A stretch of 64,000 nt of DNA from Lingula anatina. Lineage: Eukaryota > Brachiopoda > Lingulata > Lingulida > Lingulidae. Each line of letters begins with the position of its first letter. Positions within the stretch are counted from its first letter, which is position 1. Made by a program: the position numbers and the translations under genes. The DNA lies in contig NW_019775980.1 in the NCBI RefSeq assembly GCF_001039355.2, positions 177,434-241,433 of the forward strand, read 5' to 3'. Below are positions 1 to 10,960 of this stretch, in pieces. The notes beneath the pieces are model-generated. The model was not told where the DNA came from, did not search any database, and saw only the letters and a program-made list of their open reading frames with translations.

Positions 1-219
1 ATCTACTTCCTGGTTAAATTTGGGTGACAGCACGCAATAGGGCCTACCTGGTGTATTATCGGGGATGTAGCTGGCCAGACATCGCTTACAGTAGGTGTGG
101 AGACAGGGGAGAACTGTTGGATCTTCAAAATCTTTGAGGCAGATGGAGCAGTTGGTGAAATTTTCTCGAATCCTTGCCCTCAAACTTTCGTCTTCATCTT
201 CGATTGAAGCCGTCGCCAT
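1..219 (-). CDS. TRIM-like RING-finger protein, N-terminal exon (partial at window edge)
   Basis: The minus strand reads openly from an ATG at 219 to position 1 (73 codons, no stop). It begins [14 protein letters not shown] and has a RING start: C24-x2-C27, then C39-L-H41-x2-C44-x2-C47. This is the layout of TRIM/RING E3 ubiquitin ligases, whose RING recruits an E2 enzyme. The last zinc pair (normally C-x2-C) appears as C62-V-L-S65, so the second cysteine is missing. Alternatively the exon ends at a CAG|GTAGG donor-like site near codon 57 and the rest is intron. The remainder (B-box, coiled coil, C-terminal domain) would lie outside the window. RING identity is strong; exon limits and functionality are uncertain. 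Confidence 0.75.
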   Translation of the reverse strand, partial: MATASIEDEDESLRARIRENFTNCSICLKDFEDPTVLPCLHTYCKRCLASYIPDNTPGRPYCVLSPKFNQEVD

Positions 220-639
220 TTTACGATAATCAATGCGTCATTGTTTTAAAGGGGATTCCCCTTTTTCTGTTAGACCTACTGTAGCTAGTTTCTAAAAACC
301 TTTAAGCATTGTCTGGTTATATTAATGTACATTTGAGTACCATAATAAAAAATGCTATCAAATATTAAATCGGTTAAGAGGTTAAAATTAAAGATTACGA
401 TGGAATTGCCCTCAAAACGAGTGCTGCCTACTCTACCCACTTTATATAACAATCCACACTGTAAAAACAGTGCTTAGCATTTAAATACATACAACATACG
501 TTAAGCACCTATACGCATTTAGAAATATGTGTAAAAGCTAAGCACGTATAGCTTTTCAAGCGTTTTACAGAAGAAAATGCTAGACACATTGGCAGTGTTA
601 CACGTTTAGCTATGTGCTTAGCTTCACCGGTATATGGAT

Positions 640-780
640 CTATAATAAGTCTATCACAAACTAAGCACATTGGCTAAGCACTTCCCCTGCTAAGCGCGTG
701 AGGCTGCTAAACACATGGAGCTGCTATAGGTGTGGAATTCCTAAACGTGTGGAGCTGCTGAACAATACCCTCTACCAAGG
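640..780. repeat. Degenerate minisatellite, CTAAGCACGTGGAGCTG-like units
   Basis: Units of about 18-20 bp built from CTAAGC(A/G)C(G/A)TG and GGAGCTGCT recur irregularly. Related words return at 900-1090 and 2378-2515. Confidence 0.55.
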
Positions 781-2280
781 CCGCAGTTCTTGGGGACATT
801 TTTCGCTGAGACGACATTAGATCAAATTGACTATCTATTTATCTAGAGACATATCTGTGAATATCTGTGAAAAATCAATCTGTCGCCCTGGTAGAGGGTA
901 GCTGAACAACAAGTTTAGCTCTTCAAGCTTCTTTCAGAAGAAATAAAAAATGTTTAGCATTCTTAGAAACGTCGCACTTTTAGCTATGTGGTTAGTTTCA
1001 CCGGTCCCATAAGTTTATTACAAGGCTCAACAATTTTGCTTAACACTTCCCCTTGTAAACGTGTGGAGCTGTTGAAGGCGTGGAGCAGTCTGCTCGAACG
1101 CTTTGTGTCCTTCCTTGCAGTAACGCGTGCTTACTTAAAATAGGCCTATTAAAGATGCATACAAAGTCAATTTTTTGCTCAGAAACCAACCAAATACCAG
1201 TATATAGTTTCGTAAAAGTATAATTAAGAAAATTGCCAGAAGGCATTAATTAATATTACCTGAAAAATGATATTTGAATGGATTTTTCTGTTAGCTTACT
1301 ATCCTGTATATACATGGGGCAGAAAAGTAGGTCACATAAGTAGGTTAAATTTCTGACCAAATTTTTAAAGAGCAGTCTAAAGCTCTTTTATGGCTGATCG
1401 AGTGATTTATTCAGTTTGTCCCTTTATTTGAGTCGTATAAGAATCTAGTAGAAGTGGTTTATATGTGTTACTGGCAACCCACGCTCCACCGATGCTCGGT
1501 TCATATGTACCTTTAAGTAATAATCCAAATAACAAATAACGTTTTCACGACGTTATCAGATGGTTACATGCTGGTAATGGTATAGAAGAACATTATGGTA
1601 ACGTTATGGGTGTTTTAACTCCATGCAAAATGATGTACAGTAACGTCATAATTTGTAAAAAATTCGAAGACCGTTTCTACAAAATTTTATGATACATGTA
1701 ACGTCATTTTGTGGAGTTTTATCAGCGTGTTTATAACATTCTGGAAAAACATTATATAATGTTTTGAAAACATTTTTGTAATATTAATAACCAAAACACG
1801 TCTTATGCTGTTTGAACTACAGTTAGCGGTTAATTCCAAAATGGGCTTGGGGTTAGTCGGCGACTAGAGCGGTGCGAATTGTAGAATATTCGGACTATCG
1901 GTAACGAAATAACCAGCATGTGATGAAAGCTTAAATAAAGTATTATAATGAATACCCCACCATCATCCTGATGTTCTATTGTTCATTACTTCCGGAAAAA
2001 AAAATAGATATTAATACCGTAACGCATTTTATCAAAATATGGAGAAAGGTGTTTTAAAGTAAAAATGATAGTTGTTTCGTGCCTTTAGTGAACTAGTGAA
2101 TTTTCCTAACCTGCTTTTCAGAAATACATTTCAATAAACTTCCTTGCAAGGTCAGCTAACACAAGGATGAATTAGTCCAGCTGTAAAGATGATAGTGGGA
2201 AGTCAACGATGTTGACAGTTAACGGTACCCTGTTATAGAAAGAGATAACTATAGCAGTTAAAGGTGACCGTGAGTTCGTC

Positions 2281-2316
<36 letters not shown>
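2281..2316. repeat. (TG)n microsatellite
   Basis: Uninterrupted TG dinucleotides followed by a short CG/TG mix. Confidence 0.9.
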
Positions 2317-2377
2317 CGACCAAAACAGTTGAAACCCTTAGTACCTAAAAGTTAAACAAATACACCCTACATTTATA

Positions 2378-2515
2378 AGCCGCCAAACGCGTCATACTGC
2401 TAAACACAAGCGTGTAACATGTTAAGGAGCTAAGCATGTTAGGAGCTAAACGCGTCGAAAAAGTGAGACAAAACAGGCGCTTAGAAATGTGTTTAGGAGC
2501 TAAACGCTGTTTTTA
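2378..2515. repeat. Second degenerate minisatellite, TTAGGAGCTAAACGCG-like units
   Basis: The unit TTAGGAGCTAA(A/G)C(G/A) repeats three or more times with related CTAAACAC and CGCGT words, resembling the array near 640-780. Confidence 0.5.
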
Positions 2516-2529
2516 CAGTGTATATATAT

Positions 2530-3551
2530 ATGCTGGATCTTTGTGTAGGGGAGTCAAAAGTATGAAAAATGACAAACAGACGTCGGAAATAGTACTACAC
2601 TTTGACAGAAAATTGCTCCATTTTGTCGTTCTTTTTCCTTTTAAAAGAGCAGGAAGAGATAGTCCAGAAGCTGAGGGAAGGGCACGTGCCCACTGCCTCT
2701 TCAGGCGATGTTCTTATAACTTAATAATAAAAATTCAACGGTACGCAGCCAGTTAAAGGATAATAGCAACATCAATTGAAAAAAGTGCAAAATGTAAAAC
2801 TTTTAAGCATCACTTTGATGATATCATTGTCAAGAAAAAAGAGTAAAAAACAGAAGAAATAACGAAATTAAAAAACGAAATACTTCTCCATTTTCTAAGT
2901 AGATCATGATCCAAGCAGCTGAGGTTTGAAAAACTTCTTCACGCGAGTACTTAATATAAAATCCCAACAATGCAGCGGTGGGTTTAGGGGGGTGCCAGGG
3001 GGGGTCCTGACCCCTTTATCGATTTATGGTCCCCTCTTGATTTTTTTCTAAAATTTTATCAAATTCCTATCATGCGCCATGTGCAGTGGAATTAGAGTAG
3101 ATTCATATATAGATAAACCAAAGAAGGGGAAGATATATACAATGTGCATTACTCTAAAAAGAAGGAAAGATAGATATATTACTTAAAAATAGCTATTCAG
3201 TGGCAAAAGAACTCATATTACCGACCAAGAAAACAGATCAATCTATTATCCCTGACAAATGTACATTTGGTCTACTGACGTCGTACAGCAAAAAAGAGGT
3301 TGATTGCATTTAATAACGATCACGCCGTGGCTATAGCATTCATAGTGCACAGGGGATAAGTTTTTTTTAAATTGTAATCAACTGTTAGGCATATTCTTAA
3401 CTGTTGTCATTGCCAAAGAGCCTAGGAGAAATCATTCTTGAAAAAAGGGGGAGGGGTGAATTGTCGCTAATAGCTTATAGATCGGACAACATAGCCTGCA
3501 TGAAAATTGAAGGGTACGAGAAGTGGATAGTAATCCTCGAAGGACACCCAA
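2530..3551 (+). repeat. Segmental duplicate of the inter-gene spacer, left part (interrupted by hAT)
   Basis: About 2530-2790 matches the reverse complement of 40390-40560 and 55830-56000. About 3370-3551 matches 37430-37691 in direct orientation. The copy resumes at 9949 on the other side of the hAT element and continues to about 10960. It is therefore the 3' spacer of a VWD-gene unit whose gene is not seen in the window. Confidence 0.7.
3547..3551. repeat. hAT target-site duplication, left copy (CCCAA)
   Basis: Matches CCCAA at 9949-9953. Joining the flanks reproduces the GACACCCAAATTTGTC context of the empty site at 37683-37698. Confidence 0.85.
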
Positions 3552-4386
3552 CATGCCCGTAGCCAGGGGGGGTTCGGGGGGTTCGAACGAACCGCCCTTT
3601 TTGTCGCAAAAATGTCCGCTCTGAGTCAAATTTTGAACATGGTTGTATGTTATTTCTCGCGCTGGGTCAGCTTGGGGGGGTTCGCTGTCCAGCTCAATCT
3701 GACACTTTTACAGGTTAACTGAGGAAGTCTGCGTGTGAAAAGCTTGTATGTTACAAACAATAGCCCTTTCCCCGCAGCGGTAGTTAAGCCGATCGCTATC
3801 GCACGGCTGGTCGCTGTTCGCCCCGCGAACGACGCTTTGTCCCAAAGTCGACAGCATTAATTACAATGTTATAAATAAACTTACACAAAGGCCCGCTCTT
3901 TATCAGGGCTTGGCATTTCCTCCCCGTTGTTTACTGTAATTACTACCCTACAGTCAATGAAACGAAGGTAGGCCTGATCGCATGGCTCATCTTTTGTGAA
4001 TGAAAAGTCACCCAAACGGGACAGAGTGATAATTGCGATAAGATTTGTGTTTGTGTTTGGTATTCCCTTTATTTTGTAGGTCTATAGTTTCATACCTTCA
4101 ATAAATATAATTGAAAAAAGCGATTGCGTACTCACACTTCCTAGCAAAAGTCGGGTGCACCTCGCGCTGGTGCCACTCTACCACATTCGGTACGCATTTT
4201 CGTGTCACGTGACTGTAAAGCCTCATTCGAGGCAAATGAGAAAGAAGGCGGAAGAGGTGAGAAGACAGAAACAGACAGCAGCCAACAGCTGAAACAGCCG
4301 AAACAGCCGAAGAATAATGAATACAGATTGTAAGTAATCCCAATCTTTTTACTAGTTTAAGAAATTTAGGTTTTCATTTGTTTTTG

Positions 4387-4410
4387 TTTTTTTTTTTTTT
4401 TTTTTTTTTG
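4387..4410. repeat. Poly-T tract inside the hAT element
   Basis: A homopolymer T run in the 5' region of the element. Similar runs lie at 4696-4719 and 5129-5152; the last serves as the polypyrimidine tract before exon 2. Confidence 0.85.
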
Positions 4411-4768
4411 CTCTGGTCTGCATTCAAGCGGTCTTTACTGTTAGCAACTTGAACGAGATTACGACGTAAACATTATTAATTTTGCAGGTAAACGCTACCG
4501 ACTTCGACGAGGTTTAGCAGGATTTGTCATTTAAATCTAAGTCATTATCTTCCATACCTGAGGTGCGTTCAGGGAAAGTTAATTAGGCTATATTTAAGCT
4601 TCAATCGTCATTTATTCCATTTTCAGTTTTTCTTTACATTTTCTTTTTGGTGCAAACACAGAATGAATATGTTTATTTAATTCAAACTGATATGTTTTTT
4701 TTTTTTTTTTTTTTTTTTTATTATTGATCTTCAGTTATCTCTCTGGAACAAAAATAAAACTTTCAAAG

Positions 4769-7584
4769 ATGGGCCGCCAGCAACAGAAAGAAAGATTAAG
4801 AAAGAGAGCAGCGAAAAGTTGTGCCTCCATCTTCGATTTTTTATCCACCCCAGAAAAAAGGAGAAAAATTGATACTGGTGAGAAGTTCAAATTTTACGTT
4901 ATATGTTTCTTAAATCTTGGAAGTTTTTTTATGAGACTTTGACACATAAATCCTGTTAGATAAAGCATTGCTTTATTAAATTGCTATGCAACATTGAAAG
5001 AGAGTTGATTAATTTGGGTTTAACTTTGGTACATATATAGATGCCCAAAATATAAATGCCTAAAAATTAGCCATATGTACCTCACCATTTTCACTTTCTT
5101 TTCTCTAGTAAGTCCCATGCAATCCCCCTTTTTTTTTTTTTTTTTTTTTTTTGTTTAGATGACAGTGTTCCTCAGGGAAGAGATATTTGTCTCAGAGAAG
5201 ATGAAACAGTTTGCAGTGGAGATTCACTATCTAGTGGCAAGTAATGATATGTAGACTAATTGATTTGCATTGTGTTCACTTATAGTCAATAATTCTTTAC
5301 ACAAAATACTAATAAAATACAAGTATAATTGAGTATTAGTATATCATTTTTGAAAATATTGCAAGCAAATATAAGACATCAAATTAGCTTGAAATGTAAT
5401 TTTTACATTTGAGTAAATAAATTTCTGAAATGATTTACTGCTTTTTTTTAATTTCAGCTGATTTTTGCTCTACAAAAGATTTATGTTTTAGAGAAGATGA
5501 AAGTTCATCTGGTAAGAGATTCATTTGTACTGTTAAATGTCATAATTCTTAGATATATGATGCTTTAAAAGGGTAAAAAAAACAATATTTAAAAGACCTA
5601 AACAAAATATTTATTTGTTTCTGATTGAAACTTTAGGACCTTTTTTTTTAAGTGGAACAGTAAATGCCATTAAAGAAATTAAAAAAATATTCTTGCTTTC
5701 AAAATTTGTTCATGAAACCTCTAAGAAAATTAGTTTTATTTAAGGAGGCATACACAACTTGTGAAGTCAATGGCAAAAAAATGTGGTTTTGTTTCATGCT
5801 GCACCTAGATGTTAATTATATAATTGCTTGTAAATCCTTGTATTTATATGTGTATTTTATATTTGATAATAGTTTCAAATGTTTGATTTTATTTAATCCA
5901 GGTGCAACAAAAATATACACATACAATACTTTCCCAAATTCTGTTTTGAAGATTTCCTAGGGATTGGTTGAAAATAAAATGATATTTGAATTTTTTTCTA
6001 TTTCAGTTTTCCCAGCTGGTATGTATGATATTGGAAAAACCATCAATGGAACCATGACGCCATCTCAGATACATGATGAGATTCAGAAAATGCCTGTGGA
6101 AGACAAGTTTATGCTGCTGAAGCATCATAGTGTTCCAACCCCAAACCACACTTTCCCTAGCAGTTACACTGGCGGGTGCTATCGTTCTTTCAAACAGGCC
6201 TGGTTAAAGGAACATCCGTGGATGGTCTACAGTACACATCTTGATGGAGCCTATTGTATGTCATGTGTTCTCTTTTGTAATGACAGGCAAGGGAAGGGTA
6301 TATTCATAAATAAACCCTTTACAGCATGGCAAAAACGTTCAGAAAAATGCAGAGAGCACGAAAAAACGAAATACCATCAGGACTCTTTGCAAGTAGCAGA
6401 ATCATGTCTTGCAGCCTATGAAAAGCCAGAGAAAAACATTCAGCACATGATTGATGAGAAGAAAGCAGCCAACCGAGAAAGAAACAGGGCCGTGGTCAGA
6501 AACATTGCTGATATAGTTTTACTGTGTGCAAGGCAATGCATCGCCTTGAGGGGAGACAGTGAACAGCCAGATTCAACAGGCAACCCAGGCAATTTCCTGA
6601 GCATTCTGAGATTTTTGTCCAAGAGGGATCCTGTGATGAAAGAACACTTGGACTCTCCTGCCATGCGAAATGCAACATATATGTCACCACAGACGCAAAA
6701 TGAAGTGATAGATATTTTAGCGAAAGACATTGTCTTGGCTAATATAACAAGAGAAGTTCAGGAGGCAAAGTTCTTTGCAGTACTTGCAGATGAAATCTCT
6801 TCCCATAACTCAGAACACTTAGCTTTGTGTGTGCGGTTTGTTGATAAGGATTCATGCATAAGGGAGGAGTTCTTGAAGTTTTTGCCTCTTCAGCGCATCA
6901 CTGGTGAGAATGTGGCCAGGGAAATCCTACAGGCCTTGGAAGATGTCGGCCTTAACAGCGAGGACATCAGAGGACAAGGATATGATGGTGCTCCAAATAT
7001 GTCTTCTGGCAAGGTGGGTGTCCAGGCAAGGATTAAAGAGGTAGCACCTCTTGCGACGTACAGCCATTGTGGTGGACACTGTTTGAATCTGGTCATTAGC
7101 CACAGCAGCTCTATACCAAATGTCAGGAATGTGGTAGACAAGTTAAAGCACTGTTGTCGATTCTTCCAGAACAGTCCAAAGAAGGAAGGGTTGCTGGACC
7201 TCATCGCAAAGACCAATACCTTTGGAGAGGGTAGAAGGAAGGTCTTATTAGACTTATGTAGGACCAGGTGGGCAGAGCGACATGGTGCGTACCAGCACTT
7301 CTACACTGGATACACCTTTTTGGTCGAGGCATTAGAAGTCATTGGATTCAGGCTCTATGAAGAAGAATACAGTGAATACCAAGATTGGGATCCAGGCAAC
7401 AGAAGCGAGGCTCAACAAATCCTGTCAAGCATAACCTCATTTGAATTAATAATTACATTTCTGACCATATATCAGTACTTATCACACCTCTCAGGGATTA
7501 CGATAAAACTCCAAAACTCCGCTCTGGATATTATTCAAGCACACAGCATGGTAAGTGTTTTTGATGCAGAATTGCAAATAAAAT

Positions 7585-7663
<79 letters not shown>

Positions 7664-8779
7664 TTCTTTAGACATAAGATTAATAACTCAGCTGTTTTTA
7701 ATATCCAAAGTATTTTGTCTAGAGTAGGATTAATATGTTTTTCTTATATTGTTTCAGGTTGCAGAAGTGCAGGAGTTCTACTTGAAGGAAAGAGAAAAGG
7801 TCACAGAGTCGTTTCAGTTGATATATGACCAAGCAGTGCGGATGGCCGAGAAGGTCGGTGTTCAGCCAAGCAAGCCCAGAATTTCTCAGAGGCAGAAACA
7901 TAGGGGCAACGCTCCTGCAGAAACTGTGTTTGACCACTACAAAGTTAATGTTGCCATTCCTTTCTTGGAGCATATCAGTAATAATCTGAATGCTAAATTC
8001 TCTGGTAAGTTCATCTTTAAAAAATTATCTTGTGAAGCCCATGTTCTATCACAGCGTTACATTATTTCATTGCTATTATAATACATGACAAGAAACATAA
8101 AATAAACATCCAAACATATTGTCAGCACATTATAATAACTTAGTGTTTCTTTATTTGATAATTACTAATTAACTTTTAGGTTTGTCAACCACAGCCTCTT
8201 CCCTCCTGGGATTGCTGCCATCAGTGATCTGTGAGCGAGAGATGGATGTCACAGATATTGTCAGTACTTATGAGAAAGATCTTCCCTCCCCAGAGCTAGT
8301 ACCTCTAGAAGTGAGAAGATGGGAAAACAGGTAATTAAGATCAGTGATATATTAGGTGCATTCTGCAAACTGAATGGTTTTATTTTAATATGAATGAAAA
8401 GAACACTGGTACTCTTAGATTGTTTTAGAAATTAGAATGATTTGTGTATTTCAGATTTGACAAAGTGCCAGAAACGGAGAGACCAAATAGCCCAGCACTT
8501 GCCATAAAAAAGTGTGATCCTGATGTGTACCCTAACCTCTATGTACTGCTGAAGCTTGCCTGTACAATCCCTGTCACGTCTTGTGAGTGTGAGCGCAGCG
8601 CCAGTGCACTTCGCAGACTGAACACTTACATGCGGGCGTCCATGAGTAAGGTGAGGTTGAGCAACCTTGCATTGCTTCATATTCACTACAGCATGGACAT
8701 TGATTTAGACCAGGTAGTAGATATTTTTGCTGGAAAGCACCCACGGAGGATGGATTTAGACTCCCTTGTTAAGCCTTAA
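4769..8779 (+). CDS. hAT transposase, seven exons, 835 aa, apparently intact
   Basis: Exons: 4769-4877, 5159-5236, 5458-5511, 6007-7550, 7758-8004, 8180-8330, 8455-8779. All phases join and total 836 codons with stop. Introns are GT-AG except intron 2, a GC-AG intron (TG|GCAAGT). Exons 2 and 3 carry a repeated DICLREDE/DLCFREDE motif. Residues about 135-205 resemble a TTF-type zinc finger (GAYCMSCVLFC, then CREHEKTKYH). A DUF4371/RNase-H-like core follows: D342 in FAVLADE, D407 in GQGYDGAPN, and CGGHCLNL near 435. The hAT C-terminal dimerisation region is at 728-835, with E774 in CECERSASALRR. The enzyme cuts and pastes the element in the nucleus. The TA repeat in intron 4 only appears as coding if the intron is retained. 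The ATG choice (MGRQQQKER) is inferred; upstream noncoding exons are possible. Confidence 0.85.
7588..7660. repeat. (TA)n microsatellite in hAT intron 4
   Basis: More than 35 uninterrupted TA units between the donor at 7551 and the acceptor at 7757. Confidence 0.95.
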
Positions 8780-9775
8780 ATATTCTGGTGCTTAATCTCA
8801 ATATTTGTTCATTATTGTAAGATTATAGATATGCTGTGTATGCATTTGCAATACGCCACTTTGGTTGTGTATTATTAATGTGCAATTAAGAATTTTTCTT
8901 ATAGATGATGAGTTCTAAGATCACATGTTCAGCTTCAGGCAAGAGTAATAATTGGGGTGCATTTTAGGAATGGTGCATAATTGGGTGCAAATTAATTTTG
9001 TCCAATTTTTGGTATAAATTACTGTTGTAAAAATGGAGCAGTTTTATGAGGCTCAAGTTTTTTTTTCACATTGGTGCTAAAGTCTATCTTATCTATATAA
9101 TATATGCAGTATGGTTCTGTTTTACTTTAAATCACATGGAAGATTTTGTGTGATGGCAGTATAGATTCATTGTGCAATTTCAGTTTTATACATTAAATGT
9201 TACTGCATATTACTCATGATCCTGTGATATTTTTGTTTTCCTTACACTTTGTTTGAGACAAGATTTAGGAAGGGGGCTTTTGACTCTCTTGTAAAACCTT
9301 TAAATATTTTGGAACATAATCTGTATATGTTCATTATTGTAAATTTATAGATATGCTGTGTATGCAACTGCAACTTCACTTGTGTATTAGAAATGTGCAG
9401 TTAAGAATTTTTCTTATAGATGATGAGTTCTAAGATCACATATTCAGCTTCAGGCAAGAGTAATAATTGGAGCATTTTAGCAATGGTGTATAATTGGGTG
9501 CAAATTAATGTTGTCTAATTTTTTTATGTAAATTGCTGTTGTAAAGATGGTGCATTTTATGAAGCTCAGCAGGCTTTTTTCACATTGGTGCACAAGTCTT
9601 TATTATCTATATAATATATGCAGTATGCTTGGTGCTGTTTTACTTTAAATCACAAGGAAGATTTTGTGTGATGGCAGTATTGATTCATTGTGCAATTTCA
9701 GTTTTATACATTGATGCTACTGCATATAACATGTTTTGCTGTGATATTTTTGTCCTTCTTACACTTTACTTTAGG
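8752..9775 (+). repeat. Tandem duplication of the transposase 3' end inside hAT, two units of about 510 bp
   Basis: Unit 1 (about 8752-9264) starts in the last codons of the transposase and runs through the 3' flank. Unit 2 (about 9265-9775) repeats it, including a decayed copy of the terminal DSLVKP codons and the shared words GATATGCTGTGTATGCA, TTCTTATAGATGATGAG and CATGGAAGATTTTGTG/CAAGGAAGATTTTGTG. It is noncoding after the first stop. Confidence 0.8.
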
Positions 9776-9948
9776 GTATGTAAAACTTTTCAGCAAATTA
9801 AATATGCTCAAAAGACTAACATTGCCTTTGTTATTCTTCCATGAAAAACTTCGAAAAACGATTAAAATATCACAAGTTTCGTTTCGCGAAAAAGGTCCAC
9901 TTTTTCAGGAAAAGAACCCCCCCTTTGAAAATGCTGGCTACGGGCCTG

Positions 9949-9953
9949 CCCAA
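9949..9953. repeat. hAT target-site duplication, right copy (CCCAA)
   Basis: Direct repeat of 3547-3551, immediately outside the right TIR. Confidence 0.85.
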
Positions 9954-10324
9954 ATTTGTCAGTCCAACATACTCACACTTCTCCTTCTACATGATCTCAT
10001 GCAAATTTGCTTTATAGTTAATGCAAAGAGTTTGCGATGGATATGAGCAAACGATAACGGGTTAAGTTGTGTCAGCCACAACGGAAACCTAGAGTAAAGA
10101 CAGATTGAGTAAGAGAATAAAAAGCTGAGGAAATAAAACCAGTCATAATTTTAAAACTTTTAGATCCTATTTATTAAACATCCTGTTGAATCATTTTTTA
10201 ATGAGTCACGACCATCACATACGTTGCTATTAATAAATAATTTCAAAAAGTTAATACATTAAGTTAATAGCACTATCTATAAATGTTTCTTATAATATGT
10301 GGTGCTTGTTTAATGCCCAGACAT

Positions 10325-10485
10325 ACGCCCTCCCCTCTGATAAAATCGCCTTCTTCGTGTGCTTTATGCAACATTTCTAATTTATCTGCGTCAATATTTT
10401 TCCATGCCACCTTAAACAAGGTGTTCTTTGGTGGTGGGCGTAACGCGTGTACGTAAGTTGTAAACGGGTATTAAAAAGGAATTCA
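10325..10485 (-). pseudogene. Spacer ORF fragment, copy 1 (function unknown)
   Basis: On minus, after a frame disruption, the sequence reads RVTPTTKEHL, then VAWKNIDADKLEMLHKAHEE and GDFIRGEGVCLG. The same peptide block recurs at 28520-28745 (-), 38030-38205 (-) and 39425-39590 (+). The start resembles the TPTTKEQLVEGI segment near the C-terminus of some Tc1/mariner transposases, but the rest is not recognised. Differences between copies mix silent and replacement changes. Confidence 0.4.
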
Positions 10486-10584
10486 CGCTTAGATGACAGG
10501 TTTTGCGATAGGTCAGCACGCAAGAGTACTTCAAAATCAAAATGAATGTCCGTTGGATGCAAGCAACCCATTCCCCATCCTCTG

Positions 10585-10592
10585 TATATAAA
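10585..10592 (+). promoter_or_regulatory. TATA-like motif TATATAAA in the spacer unit
   Basis: TATATAAACCAGACTGGG is followed about 25 nt later by an Inr-like CAGTACC. The paralogous spacer has TATATAAA at 28844-28851 in the same context. It may be a relict transposon or spacer promoter; no downstream gene is visible. Confidence 0.3.
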
Positions 10593-10960
10593 CCAGACTG
10601 GGCTTACAGTACCACATGGCATTGGGAGTAGGGGTGCTATCCGTTACCGCCCACCCCTCGTTTCCCCTCCGCATCCTCGTTCTTCTGCATGAATTATACT
10701 GGCACAGATGAACAATGAACACTCATATCTCAGTTTATTTAAAACCAAATAAAATTTTACTTAACTCTCCCTGAAAATTCATTGAAACAGTTGTGTTTGA
10801 GATGTCTTGACATGAATTGTGGTATACGCGCGGCGGCGGTCATTGCGTTAGATATGCAACACCAGTGGGGGCGGTCAATGCGTTAAATTTCAACGATTAT
10901 TTAGCAGTTATGGTGCCTGCTGGCAGCGACTACTTTTGGTTGGCTGTATGATTTCCACGG

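Larger units (their letters stand above)
220..2530. other. Gene-free stretch with decayed minisatellite and AACGTTA-rich sequence
   Basis: No credible coding sequence. It contains two clusters of degenerate CTAAGC/AAACGCGTG/GGAGCTG words (about 640-780 and 2378-2515), a patch rich in AACGTTA/ACGTTAT words (about 1535-1770) and a TG microsatellite. About 770-905 shares words (CTCTACCA, AAAAATCAAT, CTGGTAGAGGGT) with 39290-39362 near the centre of the inverted repeat, so part of it is a dispersed repeat. Confidence 0.6.
3552..9948 (+). mobile_element. Complete hAT-superfamily DNA transposon, 6.4 kb, with 5-bp TSD
   Basis: The left end begins CATGCCCGTAGCCAG and the right end, reverse-complemented, reads CAGGCCCGTAGCCAG: a 15-bp terminal inverted repeat with one mismatch. 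The element is flanked by CCCAA (3547-3551 and 9949-9953). The paralogous unoccupied site at 37687-37691 has a single CCCAA in matching flanks, which fixes both borders and the 5-bp duplication. Inside lies an open seven-exon transposase gene. The 5-bp TSD differs from the 8 bp typical of classical hATs; two MITEs in this window share the TIR, and one shows the same TSD length. Confidence 0.9.
9949..10960 (+). repeat. Segmental duplicate of the inter-gene spacer, right part
   Basis: Continues the copy broken at 3551. It matches 37687-38340 and 28440-29340 in direct orientation and 39425-39750 in reverse, including the conserved ORF fragment and TATA-like motif described separately. Confidence 0.75.

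Noticed and set aside
5964-7727. A 587-aa single ORF ending in a long Ile-Tyr repeat
   Set aside because: It is exon 4 of the transposase read into flanking introns; the IYIY run is the TA microsatellite after the GT donor at 7551.
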